Source: Isoetes taiwanensis (lineage: Eukaryota > Streptophyta > Lycopodiopsida > Isoetales > Isoetaceae). Taken from it: a stretch of DNA of 64,000 bases. The notes under the pieces were generated by a model, which saw only the letters and a list, made by a program, of their open reading frames with translations, searched no databases and was not told where the DNA came from. How positions within the stretch are numbered: position 1 is the first letter of the stretch; every line of letters begins with the position of its first letter. The position numbers and the translations under genes are program-made. This document shows, in pieces, positions 34,085-45,595 of this stretch. Where the stretch lies: positions 692,938-756,937 of the forward strand of contig JAJEKV010000020.1 in the NCBI GenBank assembly GCA_021234155.1, given 5' to 3'.

Positions 34085-35732
34085 TGTGACGCTCCCTGCT
34101 AAACATACGGCGCCCGGCCGTACACTCGGCAGGAAATCCCCCATCCGGCTCATCAACCGCACAGGCCCTCCGTCTATCCCGCACTCTGGAATCCTCCGTA
34201 GTGCGGGAAGGGTACACGAAGGTGTCTTGCGCGCCCCTCCCCTATGGGCTCCTATCACAGCGGAAGCATAACATGTCAGAACTAGCAATACAATACAATA
34301 TGCTACCTCGAGGGGTAGCTCACTCGCATATCCATAGATGCAAAGAACATAATCATATGCCATAAAACATGAGAGATCCTACCCGTGGCTCAAACCACGA
34401 AGGAAGTCGGCCCGGCTGGATAGGCCTCAAGATAGAGCAGATCGAATCATAACAATGGCGGGGGCTGGCATAAGACAATGGCTAGGGTTGACCACTCCAT
34501 CCGCCCCTCCCAGTGCATACTTTGCGGATGGGCTAGATCAAAGGCGTGGCATGACTCTAACCTTCCTGGATCGCAATCCCATGGCATCACCCATCGGGAC
34601 TACTCCGAGTTGCATCTCCCACGGTCCGGCGAGGTAGGAAGGGTTGCATCTTCCCCTCCCGGGTCTAGAGGCTCCACGGGCGGCTAGAGAATCGTGGCGG
34701 CACACGATTCGTACCCGACTGAACCCCCCAAAACAAGAGCCAAGCTGGCACTTGCAACTCTTGAGAGGCAGGGCAACACCATTGCCCCAGGAGGTGTCGG
34801 ACCCATGCTCGGCCCACACGAAGTGACCGACCATGAGCCTAGCCCGCTATGGGATCCCCCCAGCCCCCCCACTCGGCGGGGATCCACCCTCCATCTCTAG
34901 CCTCTAGCCCGTTTGTGCGGTGTTGAGTCACATCATAGCTTCCATAGCCCGGTGGATTCCTATGCACAGGCCGCAACTAATAGGAACTAAGGGATCTACA
35001 CTAGGAGCATACTACATATGGCCCTAGGTCTCTACCCCCCTTCCCAACACAAGAGGAACAACATGATCAACCATCATCACATAAACATCATGAACATCAT
35101 CATATGAACATCTTAACCTAATCATACATATCTAACTATCAGTTAGGGTTCCTTGATTAGGGTTCAAGATGTTCAACAAAGGATCTAGGGTGGCTCTACT
35201 CTAGACACGAATCACTAACCCATCTGGAGTGCTAACTTCCAGATGAACTAACATGAACTTCTACTCAACCTACCTCCTCCAGAAGCGCTTCCTCCCATCC
35301 CTGGCGTCTCCATGCTCCTAGACGTGGTTCGAAGGCTTGCTCCCTCTACGATCATACACACCCTCCAGGGGCTGCTGCTCCAGGCTAGACTATGATGAAC
35401 GGTGCTCGAAACGGGGTTTCGGGCACGTGGGTGAGAGCTCAGGTGCTAGGTCAGGGAAAAGGGTCTAGGGTTAGGGTTAGAGCTCATATAGGTGTGGGTC
35501 CACGTGGGATGCCACGTGGCACCACTAGGGTGAGGCCGTGTGGCGGTTGCTCCAATAGGATAAGGCCATGTGGAAATGGGCCTTATCCTAAGGTTATCTA
35601 AGTTAAGCAATTAACTTAGATGTGCACCCCTTGCCACTTATCCAAGGCATACAAGGCTACCTAGGTAGACTTGTATGGTGACGGGTCCAGGAATATACAT
35701 ATTTATGGCGTATATTCCCTTGGAACGTCACA
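34085..35732 (-). repeat. 3' LTR of element A
   Basis: On the plus strand it runs TGTGACGCTCC to GGAACGTCACA, 1,648 bp. It aligns along its whole length with 45,596-47,225. Confidence 0.92.
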
Positions 35733-35748
35733 TTCTCCCCCCCTTAGG
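35733..35748 (-). promoter_or_regulatory. Polypurine tract of element A
   Basis: On the minus strand it reads cctaagggggggagaa, immediately before the 3' LTR. This is the usual primer for second-strand DNA synthesis. Confidence 0.85.
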
Positions 35749-36568
35749 ACAATGCTGTCCTCAGCATTGTGCTAAGGTGACGAGCCTATCTATCCTGCAA
35801 AACACATAAGATCATACACACAAGTTTAATTTAGACGATCAACTTCCTATTAAAGTTAAGTGTCAAAAATATAGGCTATATTTGTACTTATACAAAATTA
35901 TATAGCCTTAACAAGGTTACTTCTTACAATAATTCAAAACATTATTATAAGAGTTATTAGGGTTCATAATCTAAATTATGGTTCCCCCATCTTCTCGTAA
36001 TGCGCCCCACCTCGAAGCTCCTTCTCACTTGCCTGCACATGGAGCACATTACGTTAGTTTAATTAATAAGTTTGTGGTTTTAGGGGACCACCCCCCTTAC
36101 CATACCTTGCACTCGATCATGGCCCTTTCGGATTTGAGCTTAAGGACCATTTAAGATGATCCCATCATCGCCCATGATCAAGTGCTACCTTGTACTTTCG
36201 ATTTGCGGTGCCGAGTACCCCTAGTGCATCATGCCCCAAGGGTTTTAAGCTAGGAACGTCTCACGCGATCCCATCATCGCACATGATCACTTTGACCTTC
36301 ACCATGACCCCCCTATGGCCAGGTGTGCGAACCCCACATCGTGGCATAGGGAGCATCCGACCGATGTCCCATCATCGCGCACTATGCCTTTCCTTCTCTC
36401 ACTCGCATGACCCTAGTGGTCATGCGCGCACCTCTGGTGCATGTTGCCTAGGGAGCGCCTTAAAGGCTTATCCCATCATCAGCCCACATGTTCCAAGATT
36501 ACGGCATATGTATTCCACTAACTAGAATACATCGCGCGAGCTAGAGGCTAACTAAGAAGCATACTACG
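35749..36568 (-). other. Non-coding spacer between integrase and 3' LTR
   Basis: About 820 bp with no recognisable protein. Several short similar segments contain ccatcatcgc and ccatgatca, which suggests diverged internal repeats (about 36,155-36,480). Confidence 0.5.
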
Positions 36569-37850
36569 CTAACCTCTGGCGAGTCGGGTGCGACCAAGTC
36601 GGGAGCGACTTCGCCCATCAAACTCCTTCATAAACTCCGGGTATTGCTTCTCCAAATCTTGCTTCAATACCCAAGTTGCGTCTTCCACCAGGGCAAGTGC
36701 TTCCACTTGACCAAATCTTTGGAACTGAGACCTCCTAGTCTTCTTGAATGACTTATCAAGAAGTAACTCAGGCACAATTTCCACTTGCTCTTCCGTCATT
36801 TCCAACAAAGTTGGAGTATCCAAGACCTCCTCAGGGTTAGGATTGTGCCTTTTCAATAAACTTACGTGGAAAACCTTGTGAACTTTGAGATGGGCCGGAA
36901 GATCCAACTTGTAGGCTTGGGAGCCCACTCTCTCCAAAATCTTGAACGGACCAGCCCACCTAGGGGCAAGCTTCTTGCAACTCCCAATCCGAAGCTTAGC
37001 TTGCTTGACCTTGATCTTCAACCACACGCTATCGCCTACCTTGAACTCTCTTACGGTCCTGTGCTTGTCGGCTACACTCTTCTGCCGACTTCTTGCTGCT
37101 AGGAGGTAACCCCTCACTTCTTCCACTAACTGCTGCATATCTCCTAGCATCTGTTGGGACACTTCAACCTTTGACACGGGATTGTGCCAAGTGTCCGGGG
37201 TTAAGCACTGGTACCCGTAATTTACCATGAAAGGAGACATCCGAGATGACTCTGTTTGGCACTATTGTAGGCAAAATTCCACCAAGTGGATGTACTCATC
37301 CCACTTGGACTGCTTATTCCACACAAAGCTTCTAAGCATATCTTCAATGATTGATTAGTCCTCTCCGTCGACCATCTGTTTGGGGATGATAAGTCGTGCT
37401 CATGGAGAGCTTCAATGCGAATGGTGCTGAAGAGGTCCCGCCAAAAGCACTCATAAACTTGGAATCTCTATCCGATATTATCTCGAGGCATGCCATGGAG
37501 CCTAAAAATCTCCTTCACAAATAGCTTGGCAGTATCTAATGCTGTGTCGGTAGTTCTACAAGGCACAAAATGTGCCATCTTAGATAATTTGTCTACTACG
37601 ACCATCAATGCATCCTTGCCTCGAAGAGTCTTGGGAAGTCCTGTGATAAAATCCATACTTACCACTTCCCACTTCGCATTCGGCACTGCTAGAGGTTCCA
37701 AGGCTCACGGAATTGAAAGCTGCTCCGCTTTGGTTTCTTTGGCACAACCGACACTTCATGAAATATATCTTGCTATCTCGCTTCTTCATTCCCGGCGGAA
37801 GTAGCTACTTCGAATCTTGAAGTAGGTCTTCATAAACCCCTAGATGCCCC
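36569..37850 (-). pseudogene. Element A integrase with chromodomain-like tail (fossil)
   Basis: The catalytic core shows [15 protein letters not shown], then [15 protein letters not shown]. The C-terminal part shows KLAPRWAGPFKILERVG, the GPY/F-type module, and then VPELLLDKSFKK followed by EDATWVLKQDLEKQYPEF. The last block matches the chromodomain pattern (PexILDrr...EATWE...L...P.F). In chromoviruses that domain directs integration to chromatin carrying methylated histone H3. The region is broken. Confidence 0.85.
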
Positions 37851-38420
37851 TGCTATTGGGCTGTTGTGTGTGTCATGGAGAATTAGCTTCCTTACCCCTG
37901 ATGATTCGGGCACACACAACTTATGCTTATGATACAACAAGTTGCCTTCCTTCTTATAATGCTTGAAGGCTTCTCGTTCCTTATCTGTTCTAGCCTCTCT
38001 AGAGAGGCTTTCCCATACCTCCTTGAAATCACCATCAGATGGTAGAGTCTCCTCAATTCTCTTGCCATACCCACTCGAAAGAGTTGATATAGCATTACAA
38101 TGTGTTCTTGTCTCAAGGGGTCTTCTAGAAAGGGCATCCGCAACCACATTCAACTTACCTGGCTTATAAGCAATCTCAAAGTCATACTCTTCTAGGAATT
38201 CCATCCACCTCCTTTGTCTTAGATTCAGGGTGGTTGGGTAAAAGATGTATTGGAGGCTCGTGATCGGTATCTAAGCGAAACTTCTTCCCAAGCAAATAAT
38301 GCCTCCAAATACGAAGAGCTCTGACAATTGCTAGAAGTTCCTGATCATGGGTTGGATAGCGCTGCTCGGTGTCATTCAACTTCTTGGAATCATAAGCTAT
38401 TACCCTTCCTTCTTGCATAT
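37851..38420 (-). pseudogene. Element A RNase H (fossil)
   Basis: Readable motifs are VIAYDSKKLNDTEQRYPTHD, ELLAIVRALRIWRHYLLG and LDTDHEPP, then the connection KPGKLNVVADALSRRP. These are standard for Ty3/gypsy RNase H. It is broken. Confidence 0.85.
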
Positions 38421-38599
38421 GGACTCCACTGTTGCTATCTTACTTGCATCTGTTGCTACTATCTTGTCCTTATGCGGATCGCGAGGGAACTAGCAATTTG
38501 TCTTGTTGTTAAGGCCTCCTTAAGCTTTTCAAATGAAGCTTGAACATTTTTCTAACCAATGTGTTCTCCAATCTTTCACCTTAACACTCTTAGTGAGGT

Positions 38600-39420
38600 C
38601 CGTCAAGGGGACGCCCACTTAGCGAAGTCCTTTCACTGAACTTTTCGTAATAACCCTTTGCCGGACCTAGAAAAGCTTCTTACTTCAGCCACATTCTTTG
38701 GGTCTGGCCAATCTACTCTTTGCTTCGATCTTTTATGGGTCGGTGGAGATTCCTTCGCCGATATGACATGGCCCAAGTACTCCACTCTTTTCGGTAGCAA
38801 AGTGGCATTTGGAGAGCTTTCCATACAAGCGTTGCCGCCTCAACTTTTCTAACACCCTTCTCAAATCTTGCGACTATGATCTTCAATGGACTTGTTTGTA
38901 GACCGAGAATGTCGTCGAAGAAGACAATGACAAACTCATCTAGAAAATCCTCAAGGCGTCGTTCATGAGGCGCATAAAAGTTGCTGGAGCATTCGACAAT
39001 CCAAAGGGCATTCTTGTAAACTCAAAATCCGCGTTATGAAGGCGGTCTTATGGATATCCTCTTCTTTTATTCTTATTTGGTGGTACCCTGACCTCAAATC
39101 AATCTTAGAGAATACCTTTGCTCCTTGGAGCTGGTCCATTAAATCATCTGCCCTTGGCAATGCATACTTGTTCTTTATCGTCTGCTTGTTGAGCTGGCGA
39201 TAGTCTATGCACATTCTTAAATCGCCATCTTTCTTCTTCCGCGAAGAGTATGGGTGCTCCAAAAGGAGACACACTTGCTCTAATAAACCCAAGCTCAAGC
39301 AATTCCTGGAGTTGCTTCTTGAGCTCAATCAACTCCGGTGTGCTCATCCTGTATGGTGCCTTGCTGGTAGGCTTAGCATCTGGTGCCAATGTGATCTCAC
39401 ACTCCACACCCTATAAGGTG
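38600..39420 (-). pseudogene. Element A reverse transcriptase (fossil)
   Basis: Readable motifs include [28 protein letters not shown] and [20 protein letters not shown], the classic Ty3/gypsy fingers and palm sequences. Further on, KRVEYLGHVIS marks the end of the palm. It is broken in several places. Confidence 0.85.
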
Positions 39421-39679
39421 GTAGGCTGCGGATCTCGTCGGGAAATACATCATTGAATTCAGAAATAAGCCTTGCTCTTGGCTTGGGCTTGCTTTCCCTT
39501 TTGATCGTTTCCATCCTGCTTATTGGGCTCAATTGCCTCCAATCTCAAGATGTAATCCACCTTATTTCTTTCTATACTTTTCCTTAGCTGCTTCAAAGAA
39601 ATACACTGCATAGAAGAAGCTGTCTTCTTACCTCTCACTATGAATTTGGTGCCGTCCGGTCTTTGTCATGGCGACTTCA

Positions 39680-40000
39680 TTCGCGGTCATAGCGGTCGAT
39701 CATGGCTTTCGCTGGCTTTAGGAACTCCATTCCTACTATAAGGTCATACCTTCCAATCTCCATAACCTCTGCCCCCATCGGCCACTTACTTCCACTAAGG
39801 TCTATGTCGAATGTGATCCTCCTCCCCTTAGTGTGCCGAATGGCGCCGTTTGCCATAGCAACTGGCCTTGGCTTAGACTTCAATACCTTGTTCTTCATTA
39901 GGGCAGCCAGCCTAGGAGAGGCAAAGTTATGAGAGCTACCTGTATCTATCAATACTAGATATGGACTGCTATCTATGATCCCCTCAGCCGCAATGACTGT
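39680..40000 (-). pseudogene. Element A aspartic protease (fossil)
   Basis: The active-site motif LIDTGSSHNFAS is followed by the flap-region strands and DLIVGMEFL, as in Ty3/gypsy retropepsins. It lies directly after the gag zinc knuckle. Confidence 0.85.
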
Positions 40001-40149
40001 TGACTGACTTTCAATGTCATCTGACTCAATGTTTGCACAGATATGGCACTCACCATCTATGAAGTCCTGGGCCTCATGCTGGTCGTCGTCTTCATCTGCT
40101 TCTGTTGGTGAATCCCAATCCATAAGCTCTGCCAAGGCTGCCTGCATGA

Positions 40150-41400
40150 CGAATGGGCAATCATGGGTTCGGTGCCCTGGCTGGAAGCACCTGAAACAAA
40201 GCTTCTTCTCAATACATTCTGTCTCTTCTCTTTTTGTCGGGCTGTCTAGAATACGGCTTTAACATGCTGCCCCACGATGCATTCTGCGACTTCACGGTCC
40301 CCAAAGTTCTTACCACAGGCTCTTCCATGCTGGCGGCCTCGATGGCGTAGTTCTGATTGCTTACTTACTCTGTTCGCCCCTTGAGTGCTGTCAGTTGACT
40401 TTCCTTTGAAGGTCGATTGTCTCTCACACGGCGTTCTTTGGAGCTTCTTCAAACTTATGGCTTTATCCTCGGCCCCCTTGACTTGGGGTTGATTGCTCGG
40501 ACTAGCCTTTTGATATTCTTTGTTCAATCCCTCAATGTAAGTTTATTTTGCTTGCCTTTCGGACACTCGGGGAACATGGAGTCTAAGTTGCATAAATTCC
40601 TCTGTATACTTTACAGCCCGACAATGTACCACTGGTTCGATCTATAGAAGCTGGCTGGATCGCACCTGCTAGTATGTGACCTAGGCACATAATGTCTGAA
40701 AAGCCTTCTTTGAAGGTCTTGAATCTGCAATTTGTTCCTTTTGAGCTTGTTGGACTTCGCATAGCCTTTCCACCAGATTCTAGCTGCTCCTATCAAGTTT
40801 GCTGTAGCAACCTTCCCTATGTCCTTATCCTTCATGCCATAAGAGTTACCGAACTCTTCCATCTCGTCAAGCCGGGCTTACGCCTCCATACACGATCTTT
40901 GTCCTTCCACGAGGCCGACCCAACTTCCTAGTCTTCCACACATTGCTCATAGCACTTGTCAACTTTCTTTTGATAATCATCTTCCTTCCTTGCCCCGGCT
41001 CTTACGTGGAGTGTGGGACTCTTTTGCGAGCTAGAACTGTCATGGTATGCGAAGTGTCGATGAACCGGGAGCTACGTGGTGTTGGACTCCTACATTTCTC
41101 CTTTTCCTCTTCTGTCTCGACATTCCCTTGATTGTCCCGCCCTCTTGCGTGGACCTTCCTCGATGCCTTGCTGAGGTAGCGGTGGAGGTGGTGGTGGAGC
41201 AGGTGCATATTCTTGGGCATTCATCAATGGGGTGGCCCAGTGGATCAGCTGATGCATCTGGTTCCTCATCTGGACGAGCCTTGCGTTGATTGCTTCCGGC
41301 GTCATTTCGTCGTTATTGTCATCTTGATCACGTCCAAATAGGTTCCTAGGTACCCACTGGTGATGTCGGCCTTGAGAACCTGAGCCTGCGTTCCTTGCTG
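40150..41400 (-). pseudogene. Element A gag (fossil)
   Basis: The capsid-type segment GAARIWWKGYAKSN is followed downstream by the zinc knuckle CFRCFQPGHRTHDC (CX2CX4HX4C). Near the start there is a proline-rich stretch (APAPPPPPPLPQQ). It is broken. Confidence 0.8.
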
Positions 41401-41589
41401 CAAGGATTGATCATCAATGCTTGTTATTTAAGTTACACTTTAATTGTTCTTGCTTAAAATTGAATTGTTGTTAGATACAAAAGAAATCATATGAAAATTC
41501 CACTTACAAGTCAAGATCATGGTAAGACATTAATTAGTATTTAGAAATACATTTCATGAATTACATGATAATAGTGGAAAGAGAGTTAC

Positions 41590-43148
41590 AATACACTTTA
41601 ATTAATTAACAAAACAAGTCTTCCATCAACGATGTCTCTTGAAGAAGTTCTTGATTTTCTTGAATCCTATGCCCTTGCCCATGTTCTGTAGGATTCTTGC
41701 CGCCGATCCTCCCTCCAATGCTCTTGCCACCTGTGGTGCTGGGAGTTCTGGTGCAGTTGCCGCTACTACTGACAAGTGCGCATCCCTGAGGTGGCCTCTT
41801 GCGAAGTCGAGAGAATGAAGGGCTACAGATCTCTTGAAGAGGATAACATGGTCTACCCAATGCTCTATTCTAGCATCTTTGCCCAAAGCCCGAGAGTCGC
41901 GATGAGGGCCCCGGACTCTTCCCCTTGGGCTGAACTCCTTGTGGAAAACTATCATCTGCCCTTGGCTGAGGGCGGAAGGTAGTACACGAGAGTGCTTTTG
42001 CCTTTGCTGGGCCCATGGTTCCGTGCCTTTTTCTTTGAGCTTCTTCCGCAGAAAACATCTAATGCCATAAGATCCTCGTGGTCTCTCCACATCGTGGTTG
42101 CATTCTCTCGGGTTGATCTTTGCTAGAAGCTTCGCATACTCACGGGCGCCACTGGTCTGCTGGAGCTTGGGCCTCTTCGGGCTTATACAACTTTGCTTTG
42201 GATCTGCTTTGGAATTCTTCTTACAGGGATGGCCAGGGTTCTTTGGCGATACATCTGCCTTATCGTTGGTAGCTTGAATGTCGACATCGTTTCCCTCGGT
42301 AGGAATGTCGCTTCGGCTACTTCCCTTGGAATTTCTTGATAATCATAGTCGATGAAGTCGTTACCTGTTCTTGTGCAACTAGGCTTAGGAGCTCATCGAT
42401 CCACGAGACCTTCTTCTTGACAATAGGGAAGGTTGAGGATGTCGATGGCGAATATGTACTCCTCGCCGTCGATGATGGCTGGGGTCGGGGCCGTGATGCC
42501 CCGGGCGGTTCAAAGTCTCGCCTTAGTACTTCCTCTTGGCGGGCTATATCGCCTCTCCATCCTCCTTGCCTCCTCCTTGATTTCCCAACTTGGGTTCTCC
42601 TCCTCTTGCTCTTCATAATCACCGCTCAATCGCAACATTGGTGTACCGATGTGGAGCCGTAGTGTTAGTATACACGATCTCGATCTCATGGATGCCTATC
42701 TGTTGCTTCCAGGAGTGTCGAGAGGTGCCAAATCTAAAAGGTTGAATCGGCGGCTCCCACAGGTTGGTTGGCGCCACATGCTGCATGAACAAAGCTAAAA
42801 TTTTGCTTGGGCTTTTGAGGTACCTATGCCTATGATGCTTACGGTCATATAGTGCGGCATGTTTACGGTTCTATCCCACAGTCTACTCTTGCCCTTGGAT
42901 CCCCACCTATGGCTTGGGTGAGAGAGTCTAAGGAAACCCATTTCCCTCCCTAGGTGGCAAGCTAACTTCCGAGGGTAATACACGCTGGTCATATTGGCAC
43001 ATGGCGTCTGTGTGTAGTAGGGAGTTACGGTCAAGGTGGCATGGAGGTCAAAGAGATGATCAAAAGACATGAAAGGCTTGCTTTCGGCGGGGAAGTCACG
43101 GATGTGATTGGCGTCATCGTACCATCTAACAAAGCTTGATGGCGCCAT
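41590..43148 (-). pseudogene. Element A accessory unit 2, unknown protein (fossil)
   Basis: This is a separate coding-like unit between the H3-like unit and gag. It starts with MAPSSFVRWYDDANHIRDFP about 110 bases downstream of a strong TATA box (43,256-43,265). Further segments have basic, nuclear-localisation-like runs (KSKRRR; KKLKEKG; FKKIKNFFKRHR) and a Ser/Pro-rich part (PSSTARSTYSPSTSSTFP). I recognise no family. It is followed by AT-rich sequence before gag. Element B has a decayed counterpart at about 59,500-60,920. It is broken. Confidence 0.55.
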
Positions 43149-43255
43149 TGAGCAGAGAGGGGTATGAAAAATGGCTGATGAATGTAAGCAAGGAGCTAGA
43201 AAATCGCCAAAAGGCCTGAGAGCAGTTTAGATGGGGAGAAATGGCAAATGAGGCC

Positions 43256-43265
43256 CCTTTTTATA
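43256..43265 (-). promoter_or_regulatory. TATA box before accessory unit 2
   Basis: On the minus strand it reads TATAAAAAGG, an ideal plant TATA box. It lies about 108 bases upstream of the ATG at 43,146-43,148, so a transcript would start near 43,230. Confidence 0.6.
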
Positions 43266-43269
43266 GACC

Positions 43270-43925
43270 TAGGGACGCCTCGGGTTCCGTGCACAAAGGT
43301 TCCTGATGGGGAGGACTTCTATTCTATGGCTATAGGTGTCCAAATGAGCTACCATGAAGTGCAAATCTAAGCAAAGCAGAGCAAGAAACACGACATGGCA
43401 GTTTGTTGGATCAAATTTGGTCAATTTGGGCGAAAATTAGGCGAAACTTAGGCGAAACGGGTTGCTCATGGCATCAGCTCTTCGTGGCGGCGAAGGCGAG
43501 GGGTTGGCGCGTGCAACCCGATCGAATCTTTTGGCTTGCAATGAAGGTTTCGGGAATTTTAAAGATGCTAATATGGCTATTTGGCATGATTCTAATCTAA
43601 TTAGCAACTTTCCTTGAACAGATTGGGCGTATTTTCAGGTCAAAATGGCGAAACCGGGTTGCTCATCCAATCGGCTCTGCGTGACGGCCTTGGCGAGGCG
43701 AGCGTGTTGCAACCCGATTCAAACCCCCACCCCCAAAAATTTGGCTAATTAAACTTTAGGATGCCTTACTAATTTACTTTATTTTGATTATTCTAATTAT
43801 AATGGCCAAAACTAAAGTAAAATTTGAACTACTCAAACACATTTTCATACAAAATTAAGGTCAGTTTGCAACAAAATTTTCTATTTATAGGGGGAAATAC
43901 TTAATGATTACTTTAATTTACACAA
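43270..43925 (-). other. Spacer between the two accessory units
   Basis: AT-rich spacer with two related segments around cgaaacgggttgctcat (about 43,453 and 43,650). Each is followed by gcgtgttgcaacccgat-like words, so there is a diverged internal duplication. It may hold the terminator of the H3-like unit and the promoter of unit 2. Confidence 0.5.
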
Positions 43926-45026
43926 AATGGCATCCTCAAGGGTATTCCTTTAGCGGATGCGGCAGCATAGTGTGTATGTCCTTGGGCATCGGGGTTACCC
44001 TCTTGGCGTGGATCGCGCGGAGGTTTCCCTCCTCGAAGAGCTGGGTGAGCTTCGGCCTCCAGCTACACCGCAACACCCTTGTGGTCGGTGATGTCACCCT
44101 ATAGTCGGTGGCGAACTCACCGCATAACCTCCCGCATGAGCCGCTCGAAGGGCGCCTTCCTAATCAGGAGATTGGTGCACTGTTGGAAGTGCTTAATCTC
44201 CCCGAAAAACTCGAGGCGTGGGGGAGTTAGGCCCATGGTGGACCTTCTTTGGCTTCTCGGGGGTGGCGGCGGCGGCGGGGAACGCTTCTTTGGTGGTCGG
44301 CCCCTCCACTCCTGTGCGTTGGGCGTTACGGCGGTACCAATCATTATACCTCGTCCCTTTGTGAGTATTCTTGTCACGCCTTGGTGGCGTCGGGAAGAGG
44401 CGCTCCTCGCGGCGAGCGATGCGCTTCGCCCGACCTTACCGCTTCTTACGCACCTTAGGTGGCTCGGGCCACTTTGGATAAGGTGGCCTTGGGTCAGGGT
44501 CCTCCTCCTGCTCCTCTTCCTCTTCAACCTCCTCTTCTACCTCCTCCCGCTGCGGTTCTTCAATAACAACGGTCTTGCGAGGCCGGTCGTTCCTTCTCTT
44601 CGTTCTTCTCTCTTGCTGCCGCATCTCCCGCTCCCGTTCCCTCTTCTTCCTAGCGGCCCTCTCTTCTGGCCACTCAGCAACCTTCTCCTTGCTCTTCTTC
44701 TTCGGCACTGAAGGGCCCGCCTCTTCCACCTGCTCTTCGACTTGCTCTTCCACCTGCTCTTCCACTTCCGTGTCTGAGTGAGGCCCAAAATGGCGGGACT
44801 CGTCAGTTCTCTGGGTGCCCGCCGACGAAGAGCTACTGCTGTTGGGCGACGTCTCCTCAGCATCGTGATAGGTTGCGTCGCTGCTGCTGGAGGGAAACTC
44901 CTCTTCCCCCTTCTTAGGTCGGAGGTGCTCCGGGATTTTCTTCGTGTGGCGTCCCGCTACTACCTGCGCCATCGAGAGCGTGGGTCGCTCGCCGAACTTC
45001 CTAGCTGTTTGTTTGGTGCGAGCCAT
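43926..45026 (-). pseudogene. Histone H3-like gene carried by element A (fossil)
   Basis: The frame opening at 45,026 starts M-ARTKQTARK, identical to residues 1-9 of mature histone H3. It includes Lys4 and Lys9 with their recognition context. It continues as a charged linker: Ser-rich, VEEQ repeats, a basic run (KKKREREREMRQQ) and an acidic run (EEEVEEEEEQEED). At 44,080-44,210 and 43,928-44,030 the minus strand reads FGEIKHFQQCTNLLIRKAPF, ERLMREV, LFEEGNLRAIHAKR and RVTPMPKDIH. These match H3 helices aN, a1 and a2-a3 ([43 protein letters not shown]). Normal H3 is 136 residues; the linker here is far longer, more like a CENH3 or other divergent variant. It is broken by a few interruptions. 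Confidence 0.88.
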
Positions 45027-45114
45027 ACTTGACGGTCTAGAAAACGGGTGACGTAAGGCTGATCAAGAGAGATAAGGTGGAGGAAAGGTTTGGAGGGAAA
45101 ATGAGGTGGCAAGA

Positions 45115-45124
45115 CTATTTAAAA
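45115..45124 (-). promoter_or_regulatory. TATA-like box before the H3-like unit
   Basis: On the minus strand it reads TTTTAAATAG, about 90 bases upstream of the ATG at 45,024-45,026, in sequence that also survives in element B (about 62,745). It suggests an internal promoter separate from the LTR. Confidence 0.45.
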
Positions 45125-45581
45125 GGAAGGGTCCCTGGGAATATTCTCCTACCATTAATAGGCCTACTTATTAGCCCCCCTTATTAATTACTCTATAGTA
45201 CCCTTATTATTAATGTATAGTTAATTTTTTTTTAATATATGCTGAAATTCGTATTATACCTTTAAATTTTCAAATTTCCTAATGGTTTGAGGTGTTAATT
45301 ATGGATTTATTTATTTTTCCCTTTCGGGTCTCCGATTGGTATGATTCTTGACCCATTTTAAGTGAAATTTGATGCAGATGCATAATTTTCACTCAATTTT
45401 ACTAGAAGGTGAATTTGACTCATTTGCTTCTTAACCTAATTTCGGACCCACTACCTAGGAGAAAAATTTTCCCCTATTTCGAGGTTTCGATGGTGGAAAT
45501 TTTTATTTCGCACCCCTATAGGCCTGTTAGACTACTTTCATGGTTATGGTTAGTGCTAGTTCTTGGTCAACCAAGAACATC

Positions 45582-45594
45582 GGCTCTGATACCA
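45582..45594 (-). promoter_or_regulatory. Primer-binding site of element A
   Basis: On the minus strand it reads TGGTATCAGAGCC, complementary to the 3' end of initiator tRNA-Met, one base from the 5' LTR. Confidence 0.93.
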
Positions 45595-45595
45595 T

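Noticed and set aside
34082-34900. Several overlapping frames of 60-100 codons
   Set aside because: They are chance frames in the GC-richer part of an LTR.
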